Shown: piece by piece, positions 18,501-29,930 of the stretch
How the letters are laid out: every line of letters begins with the position of its first letter
How positions within the stretch are numbered: the first letter of the stretch is position 1
Notes under the pieces: model-generated
Told to the model about the DNA's origin: nothing
Database searches by the model: none
What the model saw: only the letters and a program-made list of their open reading frames with translations
Program-made: the position numbers and the translations under genes
From: Pseudomonadota bacterium
GTDB taxonomy: Bacteria; Pseudomonadota; Gammaproteobacteria; Burkholderiales; Burkholderiaceae_C
Direction: 5' to 3'
DNA length: 64,000 nucleotides
NCBI GenBank assembly: GCA_021846965.1
Contig: JAJZWA010000005.1
Location: 28,358 to 92,357 of the forward strand

Positions 18501-18635
18501 CCGCCCGCGGCCCCCGGCCAGTTGCGCGCGGCCGGCACGGCACGGCGCATCCTGCAGTACATGGCCGGCGCCCGCAAGCGCCCCGAGGCCGCCCGCGAGG
18601 CCGGCGCCGAACTCCAGGAAAGGACCCAGCCATGA
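15564..18635 (+). CDS. soeA: Molybdopterin oxidoreductase catalytic subunit, SoeA-like (sulfite dehydrogenase)
   Basis: 1023 residues from the ATG at 15564. It belongs to the DMSO-reductase family: a [4Fe-4S] site is formed by Cys34, Cys37, Cys41 and Cys69 (CYMCACRC ... ICAKG), Cys161 in GGFCSVNMA is the likely molybdenum ligand, and GTAEDHHSNPLK and DLVLPDTTYLERHD are cofactor-domain motifs. There is no twin-arginine signal peptide, so the enzyme should face the cytoplasm, as SoeA does and as PsrA, PhsA and DmsA do not. With the following four-cluster ferredoxin and DmsC-type anchor it forms a SoeABC-like complex that would oxidise sulfite to sulfate and reduce quinone. Another cytoplasmic oxyanion substrate cannot be excluded. 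It overlaps soeB by ATGA. Confidence 0.8.
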   Translation: MIDKLWNRVFSVGEALHDPQAHPPGDTQVRSTTCYMCACRCGINVHVRDGEVRFIEGNPNHPLNKGVICAKGSAGIMKQVSPARLSRPLRRKPGSERGAGEFEPISWDEAFAMLEQRLGHLRATDPKRFALFTGRDQMQALTGLFAREFGTPNYAAHGGFCSVNMAAGMIYTVGGSFWEFGGPDLERAKLFVMIGTAEDHHSNPLKTAISEFKRRGGRFVSINPVRTGYSAVADEWIPIRPGTDGALFMALLHLLLGRERFDRDFAVRYTNAAQLVRVQPGHPQDGMLLRNPDADEGSPDAPLNFWWWDEAAQAPVPAWSEGAQPALWGHHTMPDGTPVATALQLLREQVRDCTPQWAAGITGIPAARIERLAEEMAHCALDQSWEEPQPWTDWWGREHASVRARPLAFHAMRGLAAHSNGFQTIRGLAVLMSLLGTIDVPGGFRHKPPYPKEIPPSVRTVSGWDQVRPNTPLPAAPLGWPTRPEELMVDEQGRPMRIDKAFSWEHPLAVHGLMHNVITNAWRGDPYPIDTLMIFMSNMAWNSSMNTQRVRRMLSDRDASGEYRIPFLVVADAFHSEMTAFADLVLPDTTYLERHDAMSMLDRPISEFDGAMDSVRVPVVPPLGECKPFQEVLIELASRLRLPSFTQADGSRKYAGYPEFIVGYETAPGSGIGFLSGWRGADGSRSLKGEPNPRQWEQYANHDCVHLTHLPQAMRYMRGVNRDYLRYAREHGWRKLELPAVIAIYSDILQSFRLAARGEGEGRHPPRHLRDRVFEHFDPLPRWSPPLEQQVVDLEAYPLAAVTQRPMAMYHAWDSQNAWLRQIHGHNRLHLHPSTARAAGIEDGAWMWVESPWGKVRCLAQYSEAVEPGTVWTWNAIGKAGGMWGLEPGADESRRGFLLNHVITDELPGGHGPLSNSDPVTGQAGWYDLRVRIHPARADETSADADLARYASVHGAALHPVHEDLQPLAAQRTWPSHEAPPAAPGQLRAAGTARRILQYMAGARKRPEAAREAGAELQERTQP

Positions 18636-19435
18636 CCCAGCTCGCACTGGTCATCGACCTGGACGTGTGCGTGGGCTGCCACGCCTGCGTCACCTCCTGC
18701 AAGCAATGGAACACCTCGGGCGCGGCGGGCCCGCTGAGCGACGTGGATCCTTTCGGCCCCGGGACCTCGGGGGTGTTCTTCAACCGCGTGCAGACCTTCG
18801 AGGTGGGAGCCTTCCCGGCCACCGAAGTGCTGCATTTTCCCAAGAGCTGCCTGCACTGCAAGGACGCGCCCTGCGTGCCGGTGTGCCCCACCGGCGCCTC
18901 CTACAAGCGCGCCGAGGACGGCATCGTGCTGGTCGATGCCGACAAGTGCATCGGCTGCAAGTACTGCTCCTGGGCCTGTCCCTACGGCGCGCGTGAATTC
19001 GACGAGCCGCGCGGCGTGATGACCAAGTGCACCCTGTGCGTGGACCGCGTGCACGACAGCTCGATTCCCGAAAGCCGGCGCAAGCCGGCCTGCGTGAACG
19101 CCTGCCCGACCAACGCGCGCCTGTTCGGCGACGTGGACGACCCGCAGTCGGAGGTGTCGCGCGCCATCGCCGAGCGCGGCGGCTTCGCGCCGATGCCGGA
19201 GCTGGGCACGCGCCCCGCCAACCACTACCTGCCGCGCCGCAGCATGCGCGAGGCCACGCCCGAGGCGCAGACCGCGCAGCAGGCGCCCCAGCCATCGTCC
19301 CGGGCGAAGAACACGCCGCGCGGCGCCGGGGTGCTCGACTGGCTGGGCGCGCTGATCGGCCTGGCTGGCGAGGCCGCGCAACCGGCCGCCCATCCGACCC
19401 ACGCCATCCGCGACGCGGCGCCGGCACGGCGCTGA
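18632..19435 (+). CDS. soeB: Four-cluster [4Fe-4S] ferredoxin subunit, SoeB-like
   Basis: 267 residues; the ATG at 18632 overlaps the soeA stop (ATGA). Four Cys groups of the NrfC/DmsB type are visible: CVGCHACVTSC (13-23), CLHCKDAPCVPVCP, CIGCKYCSWACP and CTLC ... CVNACP. The protein carries electrons from the molybdenum site of SoeA to the membrane anchor. It has no export signal, consistent with a cytoplasmic-facing complex. The C-terminal 60 or so residues are Ala/Pro/Gln-rich and not part of the conserved ferredoxin core. Longer in-frame starts inside soeA were rejected because the conserved N-terminus begins exactly at MTQLALVIDLD. Confidence 0.9.
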   Translation: MTQLALVIDLDVCVGCHACVTSCKQWNTSGAAGPLSDVDPFGPGTSGVFFNRVQTFEVGAFPATEVLHFPKSCLHCKDAPCVPVCPTGASYKRAEDGIVLVDADKCIGCKYCSWACPYGAREFDEPRGVMTKCTLCVDRVHDSSIPESRRKPACVNACPTNARLFGDVDDPQSEVSRAIAERGGFAPMPELGTRPANHYLPRRSMREATPEAQTAQQAPQPSSRAKNTPRGAGVLDWLGALIGLAGEAAQPAAHPTHAIRDAAPARR

Positions 19436-19460
19436 ACCCTTCCTCGACGAGAACATCCCC

Positions 19461-20387
19461 ATGCGTCCTGCCTGGTCCGTGATCTGGTTCACCACCCTGC
19501 TCGGCTGCGCCCAGGGGCTGGTGGTCGCGCTGGCGCTGGCCGGCCTGCAGCCCGGCGGCGCCGCCGTCCCGGTGCTGCGCGACGGTCTGCTGCTGGCCTT
19601 CGCGCTCGGCGCGGTGGCGCTGGGCTGCTCCTTCGCGCACCTGGGCCAGCCGCTGCGCGCCTGGCGTGCCGCGGCCATGTGGCGCAGCTCCTGGCTGTCG
19701 CGCGAGGTCATCGCCGCGCCGGCCTTCCTGGCGCTGAGCCTGGCCTCGGCCCTGCTGCTCGACCGCCAGGGCGCCTGGCCGGGCTGGTTGCGCGCGCTGA
19801 GCGTGCTGGCGGCCCTGCTGCTCTGGTTGTGCACGGGCAAGGTGTACGCGGCCATCGCCTTCATCCGCGAATGGGCCACGCCGCTGACCCCGCTGAATTT
19901 CGCCCTCATGGGCCTGGCCAGCGGCCACCTGCTGGGCGCCGCCTGGCTGGCCCTGCACCATGCCCCGGCGGCCGCATGGCTGCAGCGCCTGGCTCTGCTC
20001 TGGTCGCTGCTGGCCTGGATGTCCCGCGCCGGCGCGCTGGCCCGGCTGCGACACCTGCGCCGCGCGGGCAGCACCCAGGGCGCCATCGGCGCCGGCTCTC
20101 GCCCGGTGCGCCAGGTCTCGCGCGGCTTCACCGCCGGCAGCTTCAACCTGGAGGAATTCGGCCTGCACGCCAGCGCCCTGCTGCTGCGCCGGCTGCGCAG
20201 CCTGTACATGCTCGCCGGATTCGCGCTGCCCACCCTGGCGCTTGCGGGCATCGCCTGGTCGCAGCCGCGCGCCTCCTGGCTGCTGGGCTTGCTGATCGTG
20301 CAGTTCACGGCCTTGCTGGGTGAGCGCTGGGACTTTTTCGCCCAGGTCGATCATCCGCAAAACCACTATTACGCGGCTGCTCAATAG
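19461..20387 (+). CDS. soeC: DmsC/NrfD-type membrane anchor subunit, SoeC-like
   Basis: 308 residues, almost entirely hydrophobic with about eight membrane helices. The opening MRPAWSVIWFTTLLGCAQG, GCSFAHLGQPLRAWRA and SWLSREV segments are typical of the DmsC family of quinone-reactive anchors. It begins 25 bp after soeB and completes a three-subunit complex. Its role is to pass electrons from the ferredoxin subunit to the quinone pool. The trio of catalytic subunit, ferredoxin and DmsC anchor without a Tat signal is the basis for calling this Soe and not Psr or Phs. Confidence 0.87.
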   Translation: MRPAWSVIWFTTLLGCAQGLVVALALAGLQPGGAAVPVLRDGLLLAFALGAVALGCSFAHLGQPLRAWRAAAMWRSSWLSREVIAAPAFLALSLASALLLDRQGAWPGWLRALSVLAALLLWLCTGKVYAAIAFIREWATPLTPLNFALMGLASGHLLGAAWLALHHAPAAAWLQRLALLWSLLAWMSRAGALARLRHLRRAGSTQGAIGAGSRPVRQVSRGFTAGSFNLEEFGLHASALLLRRLRSLYMLAGFALPTLALAGIAWSQPRASWLLGLLIVQFTALLGERWDFFAQVDHPQNHYYAAAQ

Positions 20388-20471
20388 CTGAGCATCCGCT
20401 GGCTGTACCTGCAGGAAAACCCCGCCCTGGCCGGCTTGCGCGCCGCCATGGCGCCCCTGGACAATGCCAGC

Positions 20472-21068
20472 ATGATCCAGGGCATCGTGCTGGCCGCCGG
20501 GCGATCGCGCCGCTTCGGTACCGACAAACGACGCGCGAAACTCGACGGCCAGCCCATGCTGCTGCGCACGGTGCAGCGCTGGCTGGACGCGCGCGACAAC
20601 GTGCTGGGCGACCTGCTGGTGGTGCTGCGCGAGGCCGACGACCAGGAACGGGAACTGGCCGCTCAATTGCGCGAGCTCGGCGTGCCGAGCACCTTCTGCG
20701 CGGAATCCGGCCTGGGCATGGCGCACTCGCTGGCCTGGGGCGTGTTGCAGACCCCGCGTGCGGACGGCTGGCTGATCGGCCTGGGCGACATGCCCTCGGT
20801 GCAGCCGGCGAGCATCCTCGCCGTGGCGCATGCCCTGCGCCCCGGCAACATCGTGCTGCCCACGCACGGCGGCCTGCGCGGCCATCCGGTCGGCTTCGGA
20901 AGCGAGTTCGCCCAGGATCTGCTGGCCCTGCGCGGCGACTGCGGTGCGCGCAGCGTGCTGCAGGCCCACCGCCACGCCTTGCAATGGCTGGAACTCGAGG
21001 ACCCCGGGCTGCTGCTGGACGTGGACGAGCCCGAGCATCTGGCGTTGGCGACGCGCCAGAAGGCCTGA
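20472..21068 (+). CDS. mocA: MocA-like molybdenum cofactor cytidylyltransferase
   Basis: 198 residues from the ATG at 20472; an upstream start at 20436 adds only 12 unconserved residues. The N-terminus GIVLAAGRSRRFGTDKRR is the nucleotide-binding loop of the MobA/MocA family, and the AAG-S-RFG form fits MocA more than MobA (LAGG-S-RMG). Other marks are GLGDMPSVQPASI (metal-binding Asp) and GHPVGFGSEF. MocA makes the CMP-linked cofactor used by xanthine-oxidase-type enzymes, which matches the convergent cox cluster next door. SoeA itself would need the GMP-linked form. The gene is co-directional with soeABC, 84 bp after soeC. Confidence 0.8.
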   Translation: MIQGIVLAAGRSRRFGTDKRRAKLDGQPMLLRTVQRWLDARDNVLGDLLVVLREADDQERELAAQLRELGVPSTFCAESGLGMAHSLAWGVLQTPRADGWLIGLGDMPSVQPASILAVAHALRPGNIVLPTHGGLRGHPVGFGSEFAQDLLALRGDCGARSVLQAHRHALQWLELEDPGLLLDVDEPEHLALATRQKA

Positions 21069-21134
21069 GGCGCACGCGCGCGCCTGGCACCCGCGAGCCT
21101 TGCAGAGGTCTCGGCGCGACCCTGCCGGCCGCGC

Positions 21135-22316
21135 TCAGCGAGTACCCAGCAGGCGAGCCAGGCTCGCCGCCAGCTGCTCCAGGCTGACCAGGTTGTGCAC
21201 CGCGAGCATCGCGTCGCTGGCGGCGTGCAGCGCGGCGGCCCCGCGCGCGCTGGGCTGGTAGGCGTCGAAACGCAGCAGGGGGTTGAGCCACAGCAGGCGG
21301 CGGCTGCGCCGGCGCAGCCATTGCAACTCGTCGCGCAGGCCCTGCGGCTCGCCGGTGTCCAGGCCATCGCTGATCAGCAGCACGAGGGTGCGCCGCCCCA
21401 CCAGGCGCCGCCCGTGCCGGCGGCGCAACTCGGTCAGGCAATCGCCCAGACGCGTGCCGCCGGCGAAATCGGCCACCGCCGCGCCGGCCGCGGCCAGCAT
21501 CTCGTCGCCGTCGGGCAGCGCGAAGGCCGGCGTCAGATCGGTGAGGCTGGTGCCCACGGCGAACACGTCGCGCCGGCGCAGGCCGCGCGTGGCGGCATGC
21601 AGGAAGGCCAGCAGCAGGCGCGCGTAGCGCTCCATGGAGCCCGACACGTCCACCAGCAGCAACAGGGGTGGAGGCTCTGTGCGACGCCGCAGCCGGGGCA
21701 GCCACGCGCATTCGCCGCCACAGCGCGCGGCCTCGCGCAGCAGCCGGGGCCAGTCGGCCCGGGCCCCGCGCAGGCCGCGGCGCAGCCGGCGCGCCGGAAG
21801 CCGGGGCAGGGGCAGCGGCACTTCGCGCGCCAGGCGCTCGAGCAGGAGGTACTCCTGCGCGCCCAGGGCATTGAAGTCGGCATGGCGCAGGCGGCTTCGA
21901 TCGCTGGCGCTCATGCAGGCGTCGAGTTCCAGTGCCTGCTCGGGCGGCGCCAGGCTGCCCTTCGCGGCGCGCGGCGCCGCCAGGGCCTCGCGCACCCGCG
22001 GGCGCTGGCGCGGGGGATCGGCGCGGCCCTCGGCGCTGGGCAGCATCTGCGCCAGCAGCTTGGAGGCGACCTCGGGGTCGCGGAAAAAAGCCTCGAACAA
22101 CTCGCGGAACACGGCGCGGTCGCGCTCGCGCCCCACCAGCACCGACTCCAGCGCGGCGCTCAGGTCGTCGCGCCGGCCCAGCCCGACTTCCTGCACGGCC
22201 TGCGCGGCCAGCGCCATGCGCGAGGCGTCCACCGGCAGTCCGGCGCGGCGCAGGGTGCGAGCGAAGGCTGCCAGGTTGCCCAGCAGCTTGCCCTGGCGCG
22301 CGTCGCCCAGCAGCAT
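21135..22316 (-). CDS. coxE: VWA-domain protein CoxE
   Basis: 393 residues. The C-terminal half is a von Willebrand A domain of the CoxE family: LLLVDVSGSMERYARLLL (MIDAS DxSxS), FAVGTSLTDLTPAF, GTRLGDCL and LVLLISDGLDTGEP. The basic middle region (KLPLPR-like, Arg-rich) is typical. CoxE acts with the MoxR-type ATPase CoxD as a maturation chaperone inserting or sulfurating the metal centre of Cox-type hydroxylases; this role is known from form I systems. It begins 13 bp after coxD and ends the coxSLMDE operon, converging on mocA. Confidence 0.9.
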   Translation of the reverse strand: MLLGDARQGKLLGNLAAFARTLRRAGLPVDASRMALAAQAVQEVGLGRRDDLSAALESVLVGRERDRAVFRELFEAFFRDPEVASKLLAQMLPSAEGRADPPRQRPRVREALAAPRAAKGSLAPPEQALELDACMSASDRSRLRHADFNALGAQEYLLLERLAREVPLPLPRLPARRLRRGLRGARADWPRLLREAARCGGECAWLPRLRRRTEPPPLLLLVDVSGSMERYARLLLAFLHAATRGLRRRDVFAVGTSLTDLTPAFALPDGDEMLAAAGAAVADFAGGTRLGDCLTELRRRHGRRLVGRRTLVLLISDGLDTGEPQGLRDELQWLRRRSRRLLWLNPLLRFDAYQPSARGAAALHAASDAMLAVHNLVSLEQLAASLARLLGTR

Positions 22317-22329
22317 GGCGCCGGGCTGG

Positions 22330-23232
<903 letters not shown>

Positions 23233-24027
23233 TCAGCTCCCCAGTGCCTTGGCCACCGCGCGCTGCGCCATCACGCCGATCAGGTTGGCCCGGTATTCGG
23301 CGGTGGCGTGCAGGTCCGTGGCCAGCTCGGAGGCGTCGATGCGCACGCCGGCGGCCGCCTGCGGCGTGAAGCTGGCGCCCAGCGCCTGCTCCAGGCCGGC
23401 GTGGCGGAACACCCCGTTGCCCCCACCGGTCACCGCCACGCGCACGCCGTCATCGCGCTGCGCGACGAACACGCCGATCAGCGCGAACCTCGACGCAGGC
23501 TGGCGGAACTTCATGTACGCGGCCCGGCGCGGAATGGGAAAGTCGATGGCGGTGATCAGCTCGCCGTCCTGCAGCGCCGTGGTGAACAGGCCGAGGAAGA
23601 AGTCGTCGGCCGCGATGGCGCGGCTGGTGGTGTGCACGGTGGCGCCCAGTGCCAGCACGGCGGCCGGATAGCAGGCGGCCGGGTCGTCGTTGGCCACCGA
23701 GCCGCCCAGCGTGCCCATCGCGCGCACCTGGCGGTCCCCGATGTGCGCGGCCAGATCGGCCAGCGCCGGAATGGCCTGGCGCACCTCGGCGCTGGCGGCC
23801 ACGTCGGCGTGGCGGGTCATGGCGCCGATGCGCAGCGCGGCGCCCTGGCGCGCAATGCCGGCGAGCTCGCGCAGCCCGGACAGATCGACCAGGGCCTCGG
23901 GCTGGGCGATGCGCAGCTTCATCGCCGCCAGCAGGGTCTGCCCCCCGGCCAGCGGGCGCGCGCCGGCGGCGGCATGGCGTGCCGCATCGGCGACGCTGGT
24001 GGCTCGTTGCAGTTCGAAGGCGTACAT
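23233..24027 (-). CDS. coxM: FAD-binding medium subunit of a CO dehydrogenase-like molybdenum hydroxylase
   Basis: 264 residues from the ATG at 24027 (a frame open to 24327 overlaps coxL and is not conserved). FAD-binding motifs of the family are [15 protein letters not shown] near residue 30 and [15 protein letters not shown] near 105. The length matches CoxM/CutM-type subunits. It receives electrons from the iron-sulfur subunit and passes them to an acceptor, probably quinone. It lies between coxL (14 bp) and coxD (adjacent) in the order S-L-M, typical of form II clusters. Confidence 0.93.
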   Translation of the reverse strand: MYAFELQRATSVADAARHAAAGARPLAGGQTLLAAMKLRIAQPEALVDLSGLRELAGIARQGAALRIGAMTRHADVAASAEVRQAIPALADLAAHIGDRQVRAMGTLGGSVANDDPAACYPAAVLALGATVHTTSRAIAADDFFLGLFTTALQDGELITAIDFPIPRRAAYMKFRQPASRFALIGVFVAQRDDGVRVAVTGGGNGVFRHAGLEQALGASFTPQAAAGVRIDASELATDLHATAEYRANLIGVMAQRAVAKALGS

Positions 24028-24041
24028 GATGGCGTGTCTCC

Positions 24042-26426
<2,385 letters not shown>

Positions 26427-26469
26427 GTCGTGTCTCCTGGGGGATGTGGCGGTCGCGGGATGCGCGGGA

Positions 26470-26940
26470 TCAGGACCCGGCCATGGCCTCGCGGCCCTTG
26501 AGCACGGCCTTCACGATGTTGTGGTAACCCGTGCAGCGGCACAGGTTGCCCTCGAGCTGCTCGCGCACCTCGGCCTCGCCGGCCTGCGGATGCCTGCGGC
26601 ACAGGTCGATGGAACTCATCACCATGCCCGGGGTGCAGAAACCGCATTGCAGTCCGTGGCACTCCTTGAAGGCGGCCTGCATGGGATGCAGGGTGCCGTC
26701 GGCGGCGGCCAGGCCCTCGATGGTGGTGATCTCGGCCCCCTCGGCCTGGGCGGCCAGCATGTTGCAGGACTTGACGGCCTTGCCGTCCATCAGCACGGTG
26801 CAGGCCCCGCACTGCGCGGTGTCGCAGCCGACATGGGTTCCGGTCAGTCGCAGGTGCTCGCGCAGCGCCTGCACCAGCAGGGTATTGGGGGCGACGTCGA
26901 TCGACGCCCTGCGCCCATTGACGGTCAACGTGACTTGCAT
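26470..26940 (-). CDS. coxS: [2Fe-2S] small subunit of a CO dehydrogenase-like hydroxylase
   Basis: 156 residues, the standard size. The plant-type cluster is bound by Cys39, Cys44, Cys47 and Cys59 ([10 protein letters not shown] ... SCN), and the second, helical-domain cluster by Cys99, Cys102, Cys134 and Cys136 (QCGFC ... CRC). All eight ligands are present. It relays electrons from CoxL to CoxM. The ATG has a strong GAGGAG site. It is the first gene of the cox operon and diverges from the GAF-Fis regulator at 27091. Confidence 0.95.
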   Translation of the reverse strand: MQVTLTVNGRRASIDVAPNTLLVQALREHLRLTGTHVGCDTAQCGACTVLMDGKAVKSCNMLAAQAEGAEITTIEGLAAADGTLHPMQAAFKECHGLQCGFCTPGMVMSSIDLCRRHPQAGEAEVREQLEGNLCRCTGYHNIVKAVLKGREAMAGS

Positions 26941-27003
26941 CGCGGGTCTCCTCGTGACAGCGCGCGGACAAAGCGTCAGCGCGCGGTTATGCTGATCGGA
27001 ACC

Positions 27004-27032
27004 ATTGTTGGAGTCCCGCGTGACCGTCTCAA
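27004..27032 (-). promoter_or_regulatory. Possible sigma-70 promoter for coxSLMDE
   Basis: On the minus strand TTGAGA (27032..27027) and AACAAT (27009..27004) are separated by 17 bp, matching -35 (five of six) and -10 (four of six) consensus. Transcription would begin near 26997, leaving a leader of roughly 57 bases before coxS. No sigma-54 promoter was found here. Confidence 0.4.
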
Positions 27033-27059
27033 GTCAGGGATTTCAGGGAAAACACCGAG

Positions 27060-27080
27060 TTCGAGCCTGGTCGCCTCGAA
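27060..27080. promoter_or_regulatory. Small inverted repeat before the GAF-Fis regulator gene
   Basis: TTCGAG and CTCGAA are perfect 6-bp inverse arms separated by 9 bp, ending 10 bp before the regulator ATG at 27091 and just upstream of the possible coxS -35. It could be an operator for autoregulation, though a 6-bp match is weak evidence. Confidence 0.25.
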
Positions 27081-27090
27081 ATTTCTCAAA

Positions 27091-28275
27091 ATGGAACACA
27101 CCTCGCAAACCGCGATGCCCTGTCCCATGCATGCCGTCACCGCCCTGCCCGCAGAAGCCCGCCTGCACGACATCGCCCAGGCCCGGCGCCTGGTCATGGG
27201 CGAGGGCCGCGATTTGCCTCCGCAGGTGCTGGGCGCGCAGCGCGACTGGATCCAGCGCTCGTGGCGGCGCTGCCTGCAGCGCGGGCGCCGTCCCGAGGAG
27301 CGGGTGGAATTCGACTGCGTGCCCCGCTCCGCGCTCAAGGCCAGCGAGGAGAGGCACCACGAACTGCTGACGGTGGCGGCGCCACTGCTGGATCAGCTCG
27401 CGCGCGCCATCGCGCGCACCCATTACTTCGCCATGCTCACCGACGCCCAGGGCATGGTGATCGACGTGCGCGGCGCGCTCGATCGCGCCGACCGGCGGGT
27501 GCGCTGCATCGCGCGCGTGGGGGTGGACCTGTCCGAGGCCAGCATCGGCACCAGCGCCATCGGAGCCGCGCTCGGCGAGCTGCAACCGGTATGGCTGCAC
27601 CGCGGCGAGCACTTCTACCGCGACACCTCGGTGTACAGCTGCGCGGGCGCTCCGCTGTTCGGGCCCGACGGGCATTGCGTGGGCATGCTCGACCTCACCG
27701 GCGTGGACGCGCAGGAGCGACCCGAGCTGGCCGACCTGGCCGCGCAGGCGGCCAGGCGCATCGAGAACGCGCTGGTGCTGGCCCGCCCGCAGGCCTTGAG
27801 CCTGCGCCTGAACTGGCCCGGGCACGAACTGGGCGGCGAGTCCGACGCGCTGCTGGGCCTGGATGCCGACGGCTGGATCGTCGCCGCCAACCGCGCGGCG
27901 CGCGCCCTGCTGCCCCAGCTGGCCGGCCTGGGCTCGCCGGTGCATGCCGGCGAGGTGTTCGCGCTGGCCCCGCAGCGCCTGTTCGAGCATGCGCGGGCCT
28001 CCGAACTGCTGGACACCGGCCCGATGGAGCTCGCACTCTGGTCCGGCCTGCTGGTGCAACTGCGCGCCCGGCGCGCCGGACAGGAGGGCCGGGGCCCGCT
28101 GGCCTCGGCGCGCAGCCGCATGTCGCTGCAGCAGCTGGAGGACGCGCTGGTGCGCCAGGCCGTGGCCAGCGCGCGTGGAAACGTGGCCGAGGCGGCCAGG
28201 GCGCTGGGCGTCAGCCGCGCCACCGTGTACCGCAAGCTCGGCGGACGCGGCCCCCGCGCGGAACCTTCGAAGTAA
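27091..28275 (+). CDS. GAF-Fis transcriptional regulator lacking the AAA+ domain
   Basis: 394 residues from ATG 27091 (27115 and 27127 are also possible). The N-terminal part resembles AcoR-type activators: an SWRRC segment, then a GAF-like sensor with ASIGTSAIGAAL and GHCVGMLDLTG. After a short PAS-like stretch (DADGWIVAANRAAR) it goes straight to a C-terminal Fis helix-turn-helix (NVAEAARALGVSRATVYRKL). There is no Walker A, no GAFTGA and no Walker B, so it cannot act as a normal sigma-54 activator. It is divergent from coxSLMDE and is the obvious candidate regulator of that operon. Its stop lies 4 bp from the end of convergent urtE. Confidence 0.85.
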   Translation: MEHTSQTAMPCPMHAVTALPAEARLHDIAQARRLVMGEGRDLPPQVLGAQRDWIQRSWRRCLQRGRRPEERVEFDCVPRSALKASEERHHELLTVAAPLLDQLARAIARTHYFAMLTDAQGMVIDVRGALDRADRRVRCIARVGVDLSEASIGTSAIGAALGELQPVWLHRGEHFYRDTSVYSCAGAPLFGPDGHCVGMLDLTGVDAQERPELADLAAQAARRIENALVLARPQALSLRLNWPGHELGGESDALLGLDADGWIVAANRAARALLPQLAGLGSPVHAGEVFALAPQRLFEHARASELLDTGPMELALWSGLLVQLRARRAGQEGRGPLASARSRMSLQQLEDALVRQAVASARGNVAEAARALGVSRATVYRKLGGRGPRAEPSK

Positions 28276-28279
28276 GCGC

Positions 28280-28972
28280 CTACACCGCGATCAGGCCGCG
28301 CACCCCGTCGGCCTCCATGTCCTCGCCGCGTCCAGCGCGCACGATCTCGCCGCGCGCCATCACGCAATAGTGGTCGGCCAGCGCGCGGGCGAAGTCGAAG
28401 TACTGCTCGACCAGCAGGATGGCCATGTCGCCGCGCGCGGCGAGCAGGCGGATCACGCGCTCGATGTCCTTGATGATGGAGGGCTGGATGCCCTCGGTGG
28501 GCTCGTCCAGCACCAGCAGCCTGGGGCGCGCGGCCAGCGCGCGCGCGATGGCCAGCTGCTGCTGCTGGCCGCCCGACAGGTCGCCGCCGCGCCGGCCCAG
28601 CATCTGGCGCAGCACCGGGAACAGCTCGAACAGCTCGGCCGGCACCTCGGGGCGCCCGGGCAGCCCGGCCAGACCCATGCGCAGGTTGTCCAGCACGCTC
28701 AGGCGGGCGAAGATCTCGCGCCCCTGCGGAACGTAGCCGATGCCCAGGCGGGCACGCGCGTCCGGCGCCAGGCGCTCGATGCGCCGGCCCTCGAGCTCGA
28801 TGCTGCCGCTGCGGATGGGCACCAGGCCCATGAGGGATTTCAGCAGCGTGGTCTTGCCCACGCCGTTGCGCCCCAGCAGCGCCAGCACCTGGCCGCGTTG
28901 CACCTGCAGGCTGAGCCCGCGCAGGATGTGGCTGCCGCCGTAGAACTGGTCGATGGATTGAATGCTCAACAT
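28280..28972 (-). CDS. urtE: Urea ABC transporter ATP-binding protein UrtE
   Basis: 230 residues, LivF-like ATPase. Walker A is GRNGVGKTT, the signature DLSGGQQQQLAIARAL, Walker B LLVLDEPTEGIQPSI. The GGSHILRG opening is typical of UrtE. It energises urea uptake together with UrtD. It is the last gene of urtABCDE; the 31-bp gap to urtD carries its ribosome-binding site. Its adjacency to urease genes makes a urea substrate more likely than branched-chain amino acids. Confidence 0.95.
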   Translation of the reverse strand: MLSIQSIDQFYGGSHILRGLSLQVQRGQVLALLGRNGVGKTTLLKSLMGLVPIRSGSIELEGRRIERLAPDARARLGIGYVPQGREIFARLSVLDNLRMGLAGLPGRPEVPAELFELFPVLRQMLGRRGGDLSGGQQQQLAIARALAARPRLLVLDEPTEGIQPSIIKDIERVIRLLAARGDMAILLVEQYFDFARALADHYCVMARGEIVRAGRGEDMEADGVRGLIAV

Positions 28973-29003
28973 GTGCCTGCTCCCTGGCCTTGCATGCGCT
29001 CGA

Positions 29004-29922
<919 letters not shown>

Positions 29923-29930
<8 letters not shown>

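Noticed and set aside
15519..18647. A 1042-codon minus-strand open frame opposite soeA
   Set aside because: It is antisense to a gene with intact cofactor motifs; its translation shows only His/Val/Ala/Gly-rich composition.
27091..28275. Calling the regulator a sigma-54 activator
   Set aside because: It has the sensor and Fis domains but no AAA+ motor, Walker motifs or GAFTGA loop.
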